A DNA stretch of 36,165 bases from Gammaproteobacteria bacterium (GCA_023257255.1 JALRCR010000012.1:1-36165), one strand, 5' to 3'. Positions 16,770-26,609 are shown, counted from the stretch's first letter. The notes: generated by a model not told the origin, from the letters alone. Translations and numbers: made by a program.

Positions 16770-17722
16770 TGCAGGCAAAGGCGGCGGCGCTGCCAGCGGC
16801 ATCAGCGCCCGAATCCACACTGGCGCGCCTGGCGGCCTATCTGGCCTGGCCCGCGCTGGTGCTGTCCAGCGCCAGCATTCTCGCGTTTGGCTTTGGCAGC
16901 GGCCATCCGGCCGGCTTGTCTGAGACCCTGCGTAAAGCCTGGTTCTTCAACCTGTCTTATCTCTGGCTGCTGATGTGGCTGCTCCTGCTGGAGCGTCGCT
17001 GGCCCTGGCGCCGCGCCTGGCAGCAGTCTGACGGCCAGCTGCCGGCGGATCTGGCCCATACCCTGCTCGACAAGGGCACGGTGCAGATGACAATTATTTT
17101 TCTCTCCGGCCTGCCGTTCTTTGCCAGCCGCGGAGATGGGCTAGTCGGCAGTTTGCCGCTGGCCGTGCAGGTTGCCATCGGGCTGGTGTCGGCCGAGTTT
17201 GGTCTTTATTGGGCGCACCGGCTGTCGCACGAATGGCCGGTGTTCTGGCGCTTCCACGCGGTTCATCACAGCGTGCGCCGGCTGTGGATTGCCAATACCG
17301 GCCGTTTTCACTTCATCGATTCGAACATCAGCGTGCTGGCCAGCATGCCGTTCATGCTGGCCACCGGCATTTCCATGGACGCGATGATCTGGGTCAGCGC
17401 CATCACGGCCTACCTCGGCCTGCTGACCCACTGCAACATCAACATGCGCGGCGGCTGGCTGAGCTACGTCTTCAACACGCCGAACCTGCACCGCTGGCAC
17501 CACTCGCCCAATCCGGCGGAGGGCAACAGCAACTACGGGCAGAATCTGGTGATTTGGGACCAGGTTTTCGGCACCTGGCTGCATCGGCCGGATCGCGAGC
17601 TGGGCGTGATCGGCATCGTCGAACGGATGCCGCGGCGTTTCCTGCAGCAGCTGCTGGTGCCGTTTCGCTGGGCGCGGTTTCAGGCCGAGTCGACGAAGGC
17701 CGACCCGGCGACGCTGGTTTAG
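16769..17722 (+). CDS. Fatty acid hydroxylase / sterol desaturase family membrane protein
   Basis: This membrane-bound non-haem diiron oxygenase has 317 residues. Histidine clusters that would hold the iron are all present: HRLSHE, HAVHHS, HCN and HRWHHSP, in the order and spacing of the fatty acid hydroxylase superfamily. Hydrophobic segments lie near residues 18-42, 58-75, 98-120, 130-145 and 190-215. Family members hydroxylate or desaturate lipids such as fatty acids, sterols or ornithine lipids; the substrate here is unknown. The start overlaps the stop of the cysteine-rich exported protein gene. Its own stop overlaps the stop of the convergent ferritin-like gene by three bases, leaving no room for a terminator between them. 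Confidence 0.93.
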   Translation: MQAKAAALPAASAPESTLARLAAYLAWPALVLSSASILAFGFGSGHPAGLSETLRKAWFFNLSYLWLLMWLLLLERRWPWRRAWQQSDGQLPADLAHTLLDKGTVQMTIIFLSGLPFFASRGDGLVGSLPLAVQVAIGLVSAEFGLYWAHRLSHEWPVFWRFHAVHHSVRRLWIANTGRFHFIDSNISVLASMPFMLATGISMDAMIWVSAITAYLGLLTHCNINMRGGWLSYVFNTPNLHRWHHSPNPAEGNSNYGQNLVIWDQVFGTWLHRPDRELGVIGIVERMPRRFLQQLLVPFRWARFQAESTKADPATLV

Positions 17723-18543
17723 CGGGCGACCGCTTCCAGCCGCCGCAGGCGGCGTTGCATGCCCCACCACACGGCCGACAGGGCCACGCGGAGCAGTGGC
17801 GCTGCCAGTTTCAGCCGGGCCGCACGCAGAATCATGCGGGCGGCGCTTTCCACGTGACGCGGCTGATAGAGCTTGATGGCCCGCCGCCAGTAGGCCGTCG
17901 CACAGCGCTCGCGGCTGTAGGCTTCGGTGCCTTCCGGCACGTTCGCGCTGAAGTAGGCGTAAGAGAGTTCGTCGTCACCGGTTTCGTCCACCCGCCCGAA
18001 GGCGATTTTCAGGCGCCGCCATAAGCCCAGCGGCTCGCGCTCGAGGTAGCGGTTGAGGTGGTCTTCAAACAGGCGGTAGTGGCGGGCTTCATCCTGCGCG
18101 ATGCAGTGACAGATCGCGCGGAGCACCGGGTCCGGGCTGCGGTCGCGAATTGCGGAATAAAACGAACAGGTGCCGGACTCCACCACGCAGCGCGCGACCA
18201 GTTCGCCGGTGCGTGAGCCGCGCACCGAGGCGCTGACATCCAGCGGCAGCTGATAGCCGGCCCGGAAGCGGGCAAGGGCGGTGGGAAAATCAAAGCTCGG
18301 ATCTACTGCGGTCGCCCAGCGGGCCAGCGCCTCGCCGTGCTGGGCTTCTTCCACGCCCCATTCGTCGGCCGCCGCCTTGAAGGCGTCGTCGTCGGCAAAC
18401 ACGTTGCGCAGATAGGTGACGTAGTCCGCGCTATTGGCCTCGACCAGCGCGGCCGTTTTAACGGTCTCCAGCAGGTCGCGGTCCACCTTGGCGGGGGTGA
18501 TGTCGTCCCAGCGAAACTGGGCAAGGGTCCATGATTGGCTCAT
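17719..18543 (-). CDS. Diiron ferritin-like protein, acyl-ACP desaturase-like
   Basis: This soluble four-helix-bundle protein has 274 residues. A complete set of carboxylate/histidine iron ligands is visible: E35 (VEANSADY), EEAQH with E65, E66 and H69, E122 (VVESGT), and DEARH with E152 and H155. The context WGVEEAQHGEAL closely resembles the W..EENRHGDLL motif of plant stearoyl-ACP desaturase, so a desaturase or related oxygenase role is plausible, but the protein is shorter than true acyl-ACP desaturases. The C-terminal 60 residues are basic and hydrophobic, possibly membrane-contacting. The ATG at 18543 was chosen over longer readings, which extend into pbpC. It follows pbpC by 35 bases on the same strand. 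Confidence 0.8.
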   Translation of the reverse strand: MSQSWTLAQFRWDDITPAKVDRDLLETVKTAALVEANSADYVTYLRNVFADDDAFKAAADEWGVEEAQHGEALARWATAVDPSFDFPTALARFRAGYQLPLDVSASVRGSRTGELVARCVVESGTCSFYSAIRDRSPDPVLRAICHCIAQDEARHYRLFEDHLNRYLEREPLGLWRRLKIAFGRVDETGDDELSYAYFSANVPEGTEAYSRERCATAYWRRAIKLYQPRHVESAARMILRAARLKLAAPLLRVALSAVWWGMQRRLRRLEAVAR

Positions 18544-18578
18544 GCCTGCATCGTAACAAGTTTCGGGCGCGCGCCGCG

Positions 18579-20693
18579 CTATTCGGTCGGTGCCGGCGAC
18601 AGCCGATCGTCGCCGCGCACCACGAACTGCGTACGGTCTATGACCACGCCGGCCGCATTGACCAGCGTTAGTTGATGCCGCCCGGGTCGTGGGGCCCACG
18701 AGCGACCCGCCGCCAGCGGCTTGCCGTTCAGCTGCCACGACAGCCCGGCGCGCGGCGGACTCATCGTCGGGAAAATTCGCTGATGCGCCGGCGGAATGTC
18801 CGGATCGAGCACCAGAATGCTGCCGTTGGCCGGTGCAACGATGCGCGCGCTGGTATCGTCGACCGGCGCGGGCCGCACTTCCGCGGTTTCAGTGCCGCCA
18901 AGAAACCACTCCTCGCGCGGTGGCTCCAGCGCGTCGGCAAAGCGTACCGCTCGCCGCTCGAGTCCCGCCGGCGGCAGCGGCGGGCGGCCGGGCTCGCTGG
19001 CGTGCAGGGCTTGCATGACTTCCGCCCAGATCGGCGCCGCCCCGCTTAGTCCCGAGACTTCCCACATCGGCGTGCCGTCGAAATTGCCCACCCACACCCC
19101 GACCGTGTAGCGCGAGGTATAGCCGATGCACCAGTTGTCCCGCATTTCCTTGCTGGTGCCGGTTTTGACCGCCGCCCAGAACGGCAGGGCCAAGGGACTT
19201 TCCAGCCCGAAGGTGGCGCTGCGACTGGCGCGGTCGGCTAGCAGATCGCCCACGATGAAACTCGCCGCGGGCTGCAGCGCGGGCGTGGCCTGCAGCGGCT
19301 CCTCGGGGCGCACGCGGAGCGGGGCGTACACGCCGCCGCTCGCGAGCGTGCGGTAGGCGGCGACCAGTTCCCACAGGCTGACCTCCGGCGAGCCCAGCGC
19401 CAGCGCTTCGCCGTAATACTCGCCGTCGTGTGCGAGCGCAAAGCCCAGCTGGCGCAAATGGCCGACGAAGCGCTCCGGGTTGAGCAGCATCAGCGTGCGC
19501 ACCGCCGGCACGTTCAGCGAGCCGGCAAGCGCGCTGCGCAGGCTGACCCGGCCACGAAACGCTTCGCTGTAGTTGCGCGGCTCATAGGCGCCGCCGGCTT
19601 TCACCACGCTGAGCGGACTGTCTTCGAGGATCGACGCGGCGTTGAGTCGGCGGGTTTCGATGGCGAGTTCGTACAAGAAGGGCTTGAGGGTCGAACCCGC
19701 CTGCCGGCGGGCGCGCACACCGTCGACAAAACGGGCCGAACTCAAAGGCGCGCCGTTGCCGACGTAAGCCAGCACCTCGGCGCTTGCGTTGTCGACCACC
19801 AGCACCGCGCCGTCGCTGACGTGGCGCGGCGCGAGTTCGCGTAACTGCCGTTGCAGCGCCTCACGGGCAACGGCCTGCAGCCGACCGTCCAGCGTGCTGG
19901 TCACCGTTTCGCCGCCGGTGCGCAGCAGTCGCGCGGCCAGCTGCGGGGCCTCGCTCGGGCTCGCTTCGACCGTGCCTTGCGACAGATCCCGGGCGCGCGC
20001 TTGCAGCGCGCTGCAGGCCACCGGCGTCGGCAGCCGCACCGCCAGCCGACAGGCGCGCGCGCTCAGCGCGGCGGGTGAAGCATTCGGTTGGCCAAGCATC
20101 GCGCTGAGGAGCAGGGCGTCGGTGCGGTCAAGCGCGGCGGGCGCCTTGCCGAACAGGCGGTGGCTGGCGGCACCGATGCCCGCCAGCTCGCCGCGATAGC
20201 TGGCGAGATTGAGATAGGCCTCGAGAATTTCGGGCTTCGACCAGGCGCCTGCCAGCGCGCGTCCAGCCTGCGCCTGCCGCCATTTTTGCCACAGCTTGCG
20301 GCCGCCCCGACGCGCCCGCAGCGTCGGGTCGAGGAGGGCGGCAAGCTGCATATCGATCGTGCTGGCGCCGCGCGGATAACCCCGCAGCGTGTCGCGCAGG
20401 GCCGCCGCGATTGCCCACCAGTCGACGCCGGCGTGCTGCCAGAAGCGCTGGTCTTCGACGGTGATGACGGTGTCTAGCAGCGGTCGCGACAGCGCCGACA
20501 GCGGCACCCAGTCGCTGCGTCTTACCTCGGCGTTCTGCCGGCGACTGTCCAGCACCACGCCGTGGCGGTCCAGCAGCTGCGCTTCGCTGGCCGGATGCGC
20601 GGCGCGCACCTCGCCCGGCGAGGGCAGGGCCGCGGCGGTGGCCGGCGCCGACACCACCAGCGCCAGCAGCAGACTGCGCGCCCGGCGCCTCAC
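18579..20693 (-). CDS. pbpC: Penicillin-binding protein 1C
   Basis: This bifunctional peptidoglycan synthase has 704 residues. An N-terminal hydrophobic anchor (SLLLALVVSAPATAAA) exposes it to the periplasm. The GT51 transglycosylase domain (about 45-210) has E80 in VEDQRFWQHAG, ASTIDMQLA, and NLASYRGELAGIGAA. The transpeptidase domain (about 285-560) has S334 and K337 (GSTLKP), GSLN, and KTGTSKEMRDN with K510. The last ~90 residues are the PBP1C C-terminal beta domain (IVAPANGSILVLDPDIPP). It begins with GTG at 20693, overlapping the macroglobulin stop by four bases. Genes for PBP1C and bacterial macroglobulin are commonly neighbours; they are thought to repair wall after macroglobulin traps invading proteases. 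Confidence 0.96.
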   Translation of the reverse strand: MRRRARSLLLALVVSAPATAAALPSPGEVRAAHPASEAQLLDRHGVVLDSRRQNAEVRRSDWVPLSALSRPLLDTVITVEDQRFWQHAGVDWWAIAAALRDTLRGYPRGASTIDMQLAALLDPTLRARRGGRKLWQKWRQAQAGRALAGAWSKPEILEAYLNLASYRGELAGIGAASHRLFGKAPAALDRTDALLLSAMLGQPNASPAALSARACRLAVRLPTPVACSALQARARDLSQGTVEASPSEAPQLAARLLRTGGETVTSTLDGRLQAVAREALQRQLRELAPRHVSDGAVLVVDNASAEVLAYVGNGAPLSSARFVDGVRARRQAGSTLKPFLYELAIETRRLNAASILEDSPLSVVKAGGAYEPRNYSEAFRGRVSLRSALAGSLNVPAVRTLMLLNPERFVGHLRQLGFALAHDGEYYGEALALGSPEVSLWELVAAYRTLASGGVYAPLRVRPEEPLQATPALQPAASFIVGDLLADRASRSATFGLESPLALPFWAAVKTGTSKEMRDNWCIGYTSRYTVGVWVGNFDGTPMWEVSGLSGAAPIWAEVMQALHASEPGRPPLPPAGLERRAVRFADALEPPREEWFLGGTETAEVRPAPVDDTSARIVAPANGSILVLDPDIPPAHQRIFPTMSPPRAGLSWQLNGKPLAAGRSWAPRPGRHQLTLVNAAGVVIDRTQFVVRGDDRLSPAPTE

Positions 20694-23600
20694 GGCAGAA
20701 CGGTCAGGGGCTCGTTGGGGCTCGCACCGAAGACGGCCGGGGCATACATGGCGTCGACCCGTGTCGGCGGCAGCGCGAAGCTGCCCGCATTGTTGAGTCG
20801 CACCCGATAGCGCAGCACCGAACGCCCCGCCGGCAGGTATTCAAGGTACGCGCGGTAGCCGTCCGCGCCACGCTCCGTAAAGCTCGGCGTGAGGCTGGCG
20901 CCGCTGTCGTCCTGACCCAGTGTGGCGCTGTCGCCGCCGAGGCCGCTGCCCAGCGCGACCGCGCCGGCCGGCAGGGGATCGCTGACGGCCACCCATGGCA
21001 TCTCGCTCTTGGCGTCAATTTCGAGCACCACGCTGTAAATGTCGCCGCGATGCCAGGCCTCGGGCGTTTGCCGGCTGATGGCTTCCACGCGGCGGGTAAT
21101 CCGGTAGCCGCTCGCCACCGTGGCGCTCAGCGGGACGGCCGCGCGGCTTTCCAGCGAGGCCCAGGGTGCACCGCTACCGCTGTGCTGCAGACGCAAGACG
21201 GCGGGCCCGGTCGGCCAAGGCAAGGTGTGCGCGATGGCGGGCGTTGGCCACGCTTGCTCCCGTTGCTGCCCGGCCAGACTCAGACTGGTGCGGCCGACAA
21301 CCGGCGTTTTTTCAAAGTTTTCCGCGAATTTCCGCAGTGCCAGCACGCCTACGGCATTGGCCGCCGTGGTGTCCCAGTGCCCCGCCTGCTGGCGGGCAAG
21401 TGCGCCCTGCAACAGCCGCGGCGCGTCGCTGGCCCAGTCGGGCAGGGCCGCGATCAGACCCAACAGGCGGTTATGCGTCAGGTCTCCCGACACCATCAGG
21501 CTGGGCAGCTGGTCCCCCGGCGCGCTTGTCAGCATCAGCTGATTACCCTGTGGCGCGAGGCGCGCGCGCAGTTCGTCCAGCGTGGCCTTGAGCCGCGCTG
21601 GCTGGCCCGGCAGGTCCGGGCTACGCAGCAGGATGTCCAGCCAGTCGACCACGGCGCTGCTCGGCCACAGCCGGGGTGTTTCGTCGATGCTGTCCAGCCA
21701 GCCGGGATTGAGCCCTTCGGGTTGGCGGGCCAGCGCCGCAAGGATCGCGATCTTGCGCAGGCTGAGGTCGGCGGTGGGCAGTGGCGAACGCGGCTGGTAG
21801 CGGCCTTCCAGCACGCCGATCAGGCCTTCCCGCAGCGGCATGCGCTGCAGCGCTGGAATCTCGCGCCCGGCGTCCGCGGCGAGCGACAGCAAATAGGCCG
21901 ACAGCACGTCGCTGCCGGCGCCCTGACCCGGGAAATAACGCACCAGACCGTGTTCGTCGAGATAGCCCGGCAGTTCGCTCATCAGCGCGTCCCACTCGGT
22001 GTCGTCGCCAAGCCCGACGGCCTTCGAGACGCGCTGCTCGAGACAGCGGAAGGGATATTGCCGGAACCAGGTTTCAACGCCCGCCGGCACCTGCGCCAGC
22101 GACGCCTGCAGACTGATTCGCAGCCCGCCGCCGGGCAAGGCACCGACCGGTGCAGCGACCGGCAGGGTCTGCTCGCCCTGCACTTGCAGGAGGCTGGCCT
22201 GGAGGGTGCTGAGCGGAATCGCCGGCAGCACCGTCTGTTTCACGCTAAGCGCATCCTGAGCCGCGGCGCCCGCATCGGCTGTCACCGTCCAGCGCAAGCC
22301 GCTGGCATCCGGTGCCTCGTAGTCCCAACTCACCTCCTGCGCGGCGCCCGGCGCGAGGCTGACCTGTTGGGCGGGCAGCGGGTTGGCGCTGGTCTCGCCA
22401 GCGTCCTGGGTGACGCTGACCTGCGCGGCAAGCGTCGCGCTCAGCGCCTTCTCGCTCGCGTTGCGCAGCGTGAAGCTCGCGCGGTAGCGGTCGCCCGCGC
22501 GGACCATCGTCGGCAGGCCGGCGTGCAGCATCAGCGGCTGGGTGCTGCGGATGCTCGCGCTGCCGGTGCCGAAGTGGCCGGTGCCGGCGGTGGCCACGGC
22601 GACCAGCCGGAAGCTGGTCAGGGAGTCGTTCAAGGGCACTTCGATCCGCGCCCGGCCCTGAGCGTCCAGCGCGAGCTTCGGCGCCCACAGCAACAGCGTG
22701 TCGAACATGCGTCGCGTGCCGCTGCCGCTGCCGCCACCACCGCCAGGCGCCACCGCCTTGCGTCCGTAATGCCGCTTGCCGACGACCTGCATTTGCGCGG
22801 TCGCGGTCTGCACTTCAATACCGCGCCGGGTGAGCATGCTTTCCAGCACCTGCCAGCTCGCGTTGGGGCGGAGTTCCAGCAGGCCTTCGTCGACCGCCGC
22901 CAGCGCCACTTCGCTGTGCGGCGGCAGCGCTTTGCCGTCGGCCCGGCGGACTGCGATCTCGACCGCGGCCCGTTGCCCCGGCTGGTAGGTCTCGCGCTCG
23001 GGCGTCACGCTTACCTTGAGCGCATGCGCCGCCCAGCCGACGCGCAGTTCGGTCATGCCGAGCTTGAAGGCCGGCCGACCCAGATCGACCAGCGCGGTCG
23101 GTTGAATCGCTCGCTCACGACCCCGCACCGCCAGCACCGAGACAAACACGTTCGGAGCGCCCTCGGGCGGAATCGGCACCTCGACCACCGGCGCCTTGCC
23201 GCTCAGGTCCACCACCTGTTGCCACAGCACGCCTTCGCGCTCCAGCGAGACCAGCGCGGTGGCCGCGCGAAACGGCATGCGCACCTGCAGGCGCGCGGTT
23301 TCGCCGGGGGCATATTCACGGCGCTCCGGCACCAGCGACATGCGGTCGTCGTTGCCCTGGGCGAACCACCAGTCCTGATCGTTCGCCACCCAGACGTCGC
23401 GATTCACCACGCTCGGATTGCCAGCGGCATCCAGCGTCTGCGCGCGCAGGATGAGGTTGCCGGCGATCTCGGTGCTGGTGGTGCAGACCAGTTCGCCGCG
23501 GGCGTCGGTACGGCCGCGACAGGCCTGCCCCAGCGGCTTCACTTCGCTGCGGTTCTCCCAGGCATAGAAGCCGCCCAGCAGTCTTTTACGGCTCGAATAG

Positions 23601-26536
23601 TTAATTTTCTGGAACAAATCGACCGTCACGTCCACGCCGGCCAGCGGCCGACCGCGGGTGTCCAGCGCGACCGTGGTGAAGACCACCTCGCGTCGGCTCA
23701 TGGTCCAGTCGCGTGGCTTGATCCCCAGCAGCACCGCCGACGGCCAGAGCGGCACGCGGGTGGCGGCGGTCAGTACTTCGCCGTTGGGGTCCGGGTATTC
23801 CACTTCCGCCACCAGCGTTTGCGGCGTGGTGGATTTTGGCAGCGCCGTGAGTTCGAGCCGGGCGCCGCCCGTTTTGTCCAGCGTCAGGCTTTGCACCGGC
23901 AGCGCCTGCGGCGGCGGTGCCGGCTGGTAGCTGGGCGCGCTCCACGCGGCCTCGGTCTGGTCGGTCTCGCCCACGCTGACGTCGCCGTTGGCAAACACAT
24001 AGTCTTCATAGTCGGTAAAGCCGACGGTGCGGGCTTGGATGAGGCCGCGCAGCTTGACGGGCAACTCGCTGGCGCCGCCGCCGGCGAGGTAGGTGATCTG
24101 CAAATCGAGCGGCAAGCGGTCGCGGTTTACGACCGGCAGGTCCTGCGGCTGCAGCGCGGCGCGGAGCAGCGGCACGCGGAACTGTTCGACGCGGAATTCG
24201 CCAGCCTCGAGCCAGGCGTCGCCGTCGGCGATCTGGATGCGATAGGTACCTTGCCGCGCGCTGGACGGAATGGTCCAGTCGCTCAAGGCGCTGCCGGTGT
24301 CGCTATCCAGCTTGGCGTCGAGCGGGATCTCGGTGCCGCTGCCGTCGTGACGCAGGCGCACTTGCAGGCTCTCGGGCTGCCAGGCCGCAAATCCGCGGGT
24401 GCTGCGGGCGCGCAGCAGGTGCTTCATGTGCACCGTCTCGCCGGGCTTGAAGAGGCTGCGGTCAAGCACGCTGACCGCGCTATGCGCGCTGAACCAGTTC
24501 GGCCCTGGCAGGCCGAACTGCCAGGTGCTGATGCCGTTGTTCCAGTCCGACGCCACAAAGCTTGCGTCCTCGCCGTAACGCGCCACGGCGATCAGGCCCC
24601 GGCTATTCCAGCCACAGTCTGGCAGCTGCTGATTGTTGGGCAGGGCTTCGGCAATAGTGGCCACCCCCTGTCGGTCGGTCGTGCCCTGCCACAGCGCCTT
24701 GCCGGCGCAGTCGTGCACGCTGACCGCGGCGTTGGCGACCGGTTTGCCGCTGTCGAGCGCCGTGACCCAGACGAGCGAGGATTCGCGTCCCCACTTGAGG
24801 TGCACGCCCAGATTGGTCACCAGCGCCATGGCCTGCACGTAGTAGGGCGCGGGCTTGGCGAACAGCGCTGCGCCGAGGCGCGGACTGGCGATTTCGGCGA
24901 CGTAGAAGCCGGGCTTTGGCAGCGGGATGCCGACCATTTCCAGCGCTTTTGCCGGGGTTTGGCGCGGCACTTCAAAGGCGGTGACGCCGCTCGCCTCGCG
25001 CAGCACTTCGGTCATGCCGGGCTGGCCGCGCAGTTCGCTGGCCTGTTTTTCTTCGTTCCAGAACCAGTCGTAGCGCCGCGCCTGCTTGACCTGTTGAAAC
25101 CACTGGCCGATCGCGGCGACGTCGTCCACCGGCACCCGCAGCAGGCGGCCCTTGATGCCGGCGCGCACGGTCGGCGCGCCGGTGAAGCCGCGGTCCCGCC
25201 GCAGGAGTTGGTCGATCTGTTCGTCGATAAAGCCCGTGATACCGGGCGCCGTCGGCGTGGACGCCGGGCGGGCGCTCACGATCAGATTGGGTTCGATGTT
25301 GCGCACGCTGATTGGCAGCGCCGGTTCGCCATGGGCCTCCACAATGCCGAACTCGGCGGCAAATTTAGCGAGCGGCGGGTCTTCTTCGGTGCGGATGATC
25401 AGCGGAAAGCTGGCCGCATTGGCAAGCGTGCGGCCGGCGTCGTCGCTTAGCCCGGCAGGCAGCGTGAGTCGCAGTTTCGCGTGCGGCGGGAAGGGCCCGC
25501 GCGCCACCAGACCGTTGCTCCAGAGGTCTCCCGTGCTGCCGTCGACGGTGACTGGAAAGCGCTGGCCGTCGGGGCCTTCCAGCGTTGCGGCCAGCAGCGC
25601 TTCGCGCGGCACGGCAGCGTTGAAATCAAGCCGGATGTCAAAGCCCGGCAGGCAGCCGCCGTCGCGGCGGGCACGCTGACAGCCCTGGATGGCGGTAAAG
25701 TCCGCCCGGGTTTCATAGGCCAGCGTCTGGCGCTCGGCATTGCTGATGCCCGACGCAGCGGCGATGCCCGGACCGAAGTCGAGAAATACTTTGGCCGCCG
25801 CGGGCAGGCGTTGGCGGCACTGCACGGCCACCAGCGCCGAATCCGGCCCCTCAGTCTGCGCGGCATAGCGCGCGCGTACCGCCGCTTCATCGGCCGCCGT
25901 GCGGGCCACGAGGGTCTGCTCGTAGGTGGCCGGCAGGCGGGCCATGGCATAACGGCGGAGAAACCAGGGGCTGGCCTCCAGCACCGCGCGACGCTCGTCA
26001 TCCTTGAGCACCCGCACGCCGATTTGCTCACCCACGCCTTCCGCGCGGCAATGCACGCGCTGTTCGAGGGTCGCGGCGTCGACGGGTGCGTCCAGTCCCA
26101 GCAGGAAAACCTGATTTTCATCGATCGTGCTGCCTTCCCAAGGCTCGCTTTGGAGGATTGACGGGCCACCCGTGTCGAAGGCAAAACGCTGCTGGCCGCC
26201 TATCGTCTGACCCTGACTGTCGCGCAGGCCAGCCTGCAGGGCGAACTGACAGCGCAGGCCCACCGGCGGCGTGCCCGCGATGTCGAATACCCAGTTGCGC
26301 GCATCCAGCCAGCGGCCGCTGCCGGGCAGGGCGCAGTCCATGGTGAAGGGATCGGCCAGACGGGGTTCGCCGAAGGCCACCATCGGGGTGGCGAAGCGGA
26401 CGCTCACGCTGCCAATGGCTTTGGCGCTGCCGGCCGGGCTGAACGACTCCACGCGCGCTGACGGCGATGCGGCAAAGCTTGAAGTGCCGAAGATGCCGGT
26501 GAGGACCAGCAGCAGGGCGCGGAGCGTGTTCATCAT
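20690..26536 (-). CDS. Bacterial alpha-2-macroglobulin (YfhM type)
   Basis: This very large periplasmic protease trap has 1948 residues, well above the ~1650 of E. coli YfhM. It starts with a signal peptide (MMNTLRALLLVLTGIFGTSSFA), cleaved near AA-S; no lipobox cysteine is present, unlike the lipoprotein of E. coli. A series of macroglobulin-like beta domains occupies the first ~1150 residues. The ANA-domain region around 1300 is followed by the thioester motif CLEQ at C1498-Q1501, which would form the Cys-Gln bond that captures proteases, then an alpha/alpha thioester domain and the receptor-like C-terminus. GGGAG lies five bases before the first of two ATGs. The gene is coupled to pbpC downstream, the classic pairing. 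Confidence 0.95.
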   Translation of the reverse strand: MMNTLRALLLVLTGIFGTSSFAASPSARVESFSPAGSAKAIGSVSVRFATPMVAFGEPRLADPFTMDCALPGSGRWLDARNWVFDIAGTPPVGLRCQFALQAGLRDSQGQTIGGQQRFAFDTGGPSILQSEPWEGSTIDENQVFLLGLDAPVDAATLEQRVHCRAEGVGEQIGVRVLKDDERRAVLEASPWFLRRYAMARLPATYEQTLVARTAADEAAVRARYAAQTEGPDSALVAVQCRQRLPAAAKVFLDFGPGIAAASGISNAERQTLAYETRADFTAIQGCQRARRDGGCLPGFDIRLDFNAAVPREALLAATLEGPDGQRFPVTVDGSTGDLWSNGLVARGPFPPHAKLRLTLPAGLSDDAGRTLANAASFPLIIRTEEDPPLAKFAAEFGIVEAHGEPALPISVRNIEPNLIVSARPASTPTAPGITGFIDEQIDQLLRRDRGFTGAPTVRAGIKGRLLRVPVDDVAAIGQWFQQVKQARRYDWFWNEEKQASELRGQPGMTEVLREASGVTAFEVPRQTPAKALEMVGIPLPKPGFYVAEIASPRLGAALFAKPAPYYVQAMALVTNLGVHLKWGRESSLVWVTALDSGKPVANAAVSVHDCAGKALWQGTTDRQGVATIAEALPNNQQLPDCGWNSRGLIAVARYGEDASFVASDWNNGISTWQFGLPGPNWFSAHSAVSVLDRSLFKPGETVHMKHLLRARSTRGFAAWQPESLQVRLRHDGSGTEIPLDAKLDSDTGSALSDWTIPSSARQGTYRIQIADGDAWLEAGEFRVEQFRVPLLRAALQPQDLPVVNRDRLPLDLQITYLAGGGASELPVKLRGLIQARTVGFTDYEDYVFANGDVSVGETDQTEAAWSAPSYQPAPPPQALPVQSLTLDKTGGARLELTALPKSTTPQTLVAEVEYPDPNGEVLTAATRVPLWPSAVLLGIKPRDWTMSRREVVFTTVALDTRGRPLAGVDVTVDLFQKINYSSRKRLLGGFYAWENRSEVKPLGQACRGRTDARGELVCTTSTEIAGNLILRAQTLDAAGNPSVVNRDVWVANDQDWWFAQGNDDRMSLVPERREYAPGETARLQVRMPFRAATALVSLEREGVLWQQVVDLSGKAPVVEVPIPPEGAPNVFVSVLAVRGRERAIQPTALVDLGRPAFKLGMTELRVGWAAHALKVSVTPERETYQPGQRAAVEIAVRRADGKALPPHSEVALAAVDEGLLELRPNASWQVLESMLTRRGIEVQTATAQMQVVGKRHYGRKAVAPGGGGGSGSGTRRMFDTLLLWAPKLALDAQGRARIEVPLNDSLTSFRLVAVATAGTGHFGTGSASIRSTQPLMLHAGLPTMVRAGDRYRASFTLRNASEKALSATLAAQVSVTQDAGETSANPLPAQQVSLAPGAAQEVSWDYEAPDASGLRWTVTADAGAAAQDALSVKQTVLPAIPLSTLQASLLQVQGEQTLPVAAPVGALPGGGLRISLQASLAQVPAGVETWFRQYPFRCLEQRVSKAVGLGDDTEWDALMSELPGYLDEHGLVRYFPGQGAGSDVLSAYLLSLAADAGREIPALQRMPLREGLIGVLEGRYQPRSPLPTADLSLRKIAILAALARQPEGLNPGWLDSIDETPRLWPSSAVVDWLDILLRSPDLPGQPARLKATLDELRARLAPQGNQLMLTSAPGDQLPSLMVSGDLTHNRLLGLIAALPDWASDAPRLLQGALARQQAGHWDTTAANAVGVLALRKFAENFEKTPVVGRTSLSLAGQQREQAWPTPAIAHTLPWPTGPAVLRLQHSGSGAPWASLESRAAVPLSATVASGYRITRRVEAISRQTPEAWHRGDIYSVVLEIDAKSEMPWVAVSDPLPAGAVALGSGLGGDSATLGQDDSGASLTPSFTERGADGYRAYLEYLPAGRSVLRYRVRLNNAGSFALPPTRVDAMYAPAVFGASPNEPLTVLP

Positions 26537-26609
26537 GAAGTCTCCCGAACCGGATAGGCGTCGGGGCGTAGTCTACGGGCAGACGGGGCGGGACGTACCT
26601 GCGGGAGAA

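Noticed and set aside
18544-18738. N-terminal extension of the ferritin-like protein
   Set aside because: It would overlap the end of pbpC by 160 bases and encodes a low-complexity Arg/Ala sequence; ATG 18543 begins the recognisable protein.
20500-20693. A separate small gene near the pbpC start
   Set aside because: Short plus-strand frames here have no ribosome site and overlap the signal-anchor of pbpC and the end of the macroglobulin gene.
21050-25450. A 1466-codon open frame on the plus strand
   Set aside because: It lies wholly antisense to the alpha-2-macroglobulin gene, whose protein matches a known family along its length. Its translation is rich in Arg, Gln, His and Ala and shows no family motif; GC-rich third positions remove stop codons from the opposite strand.
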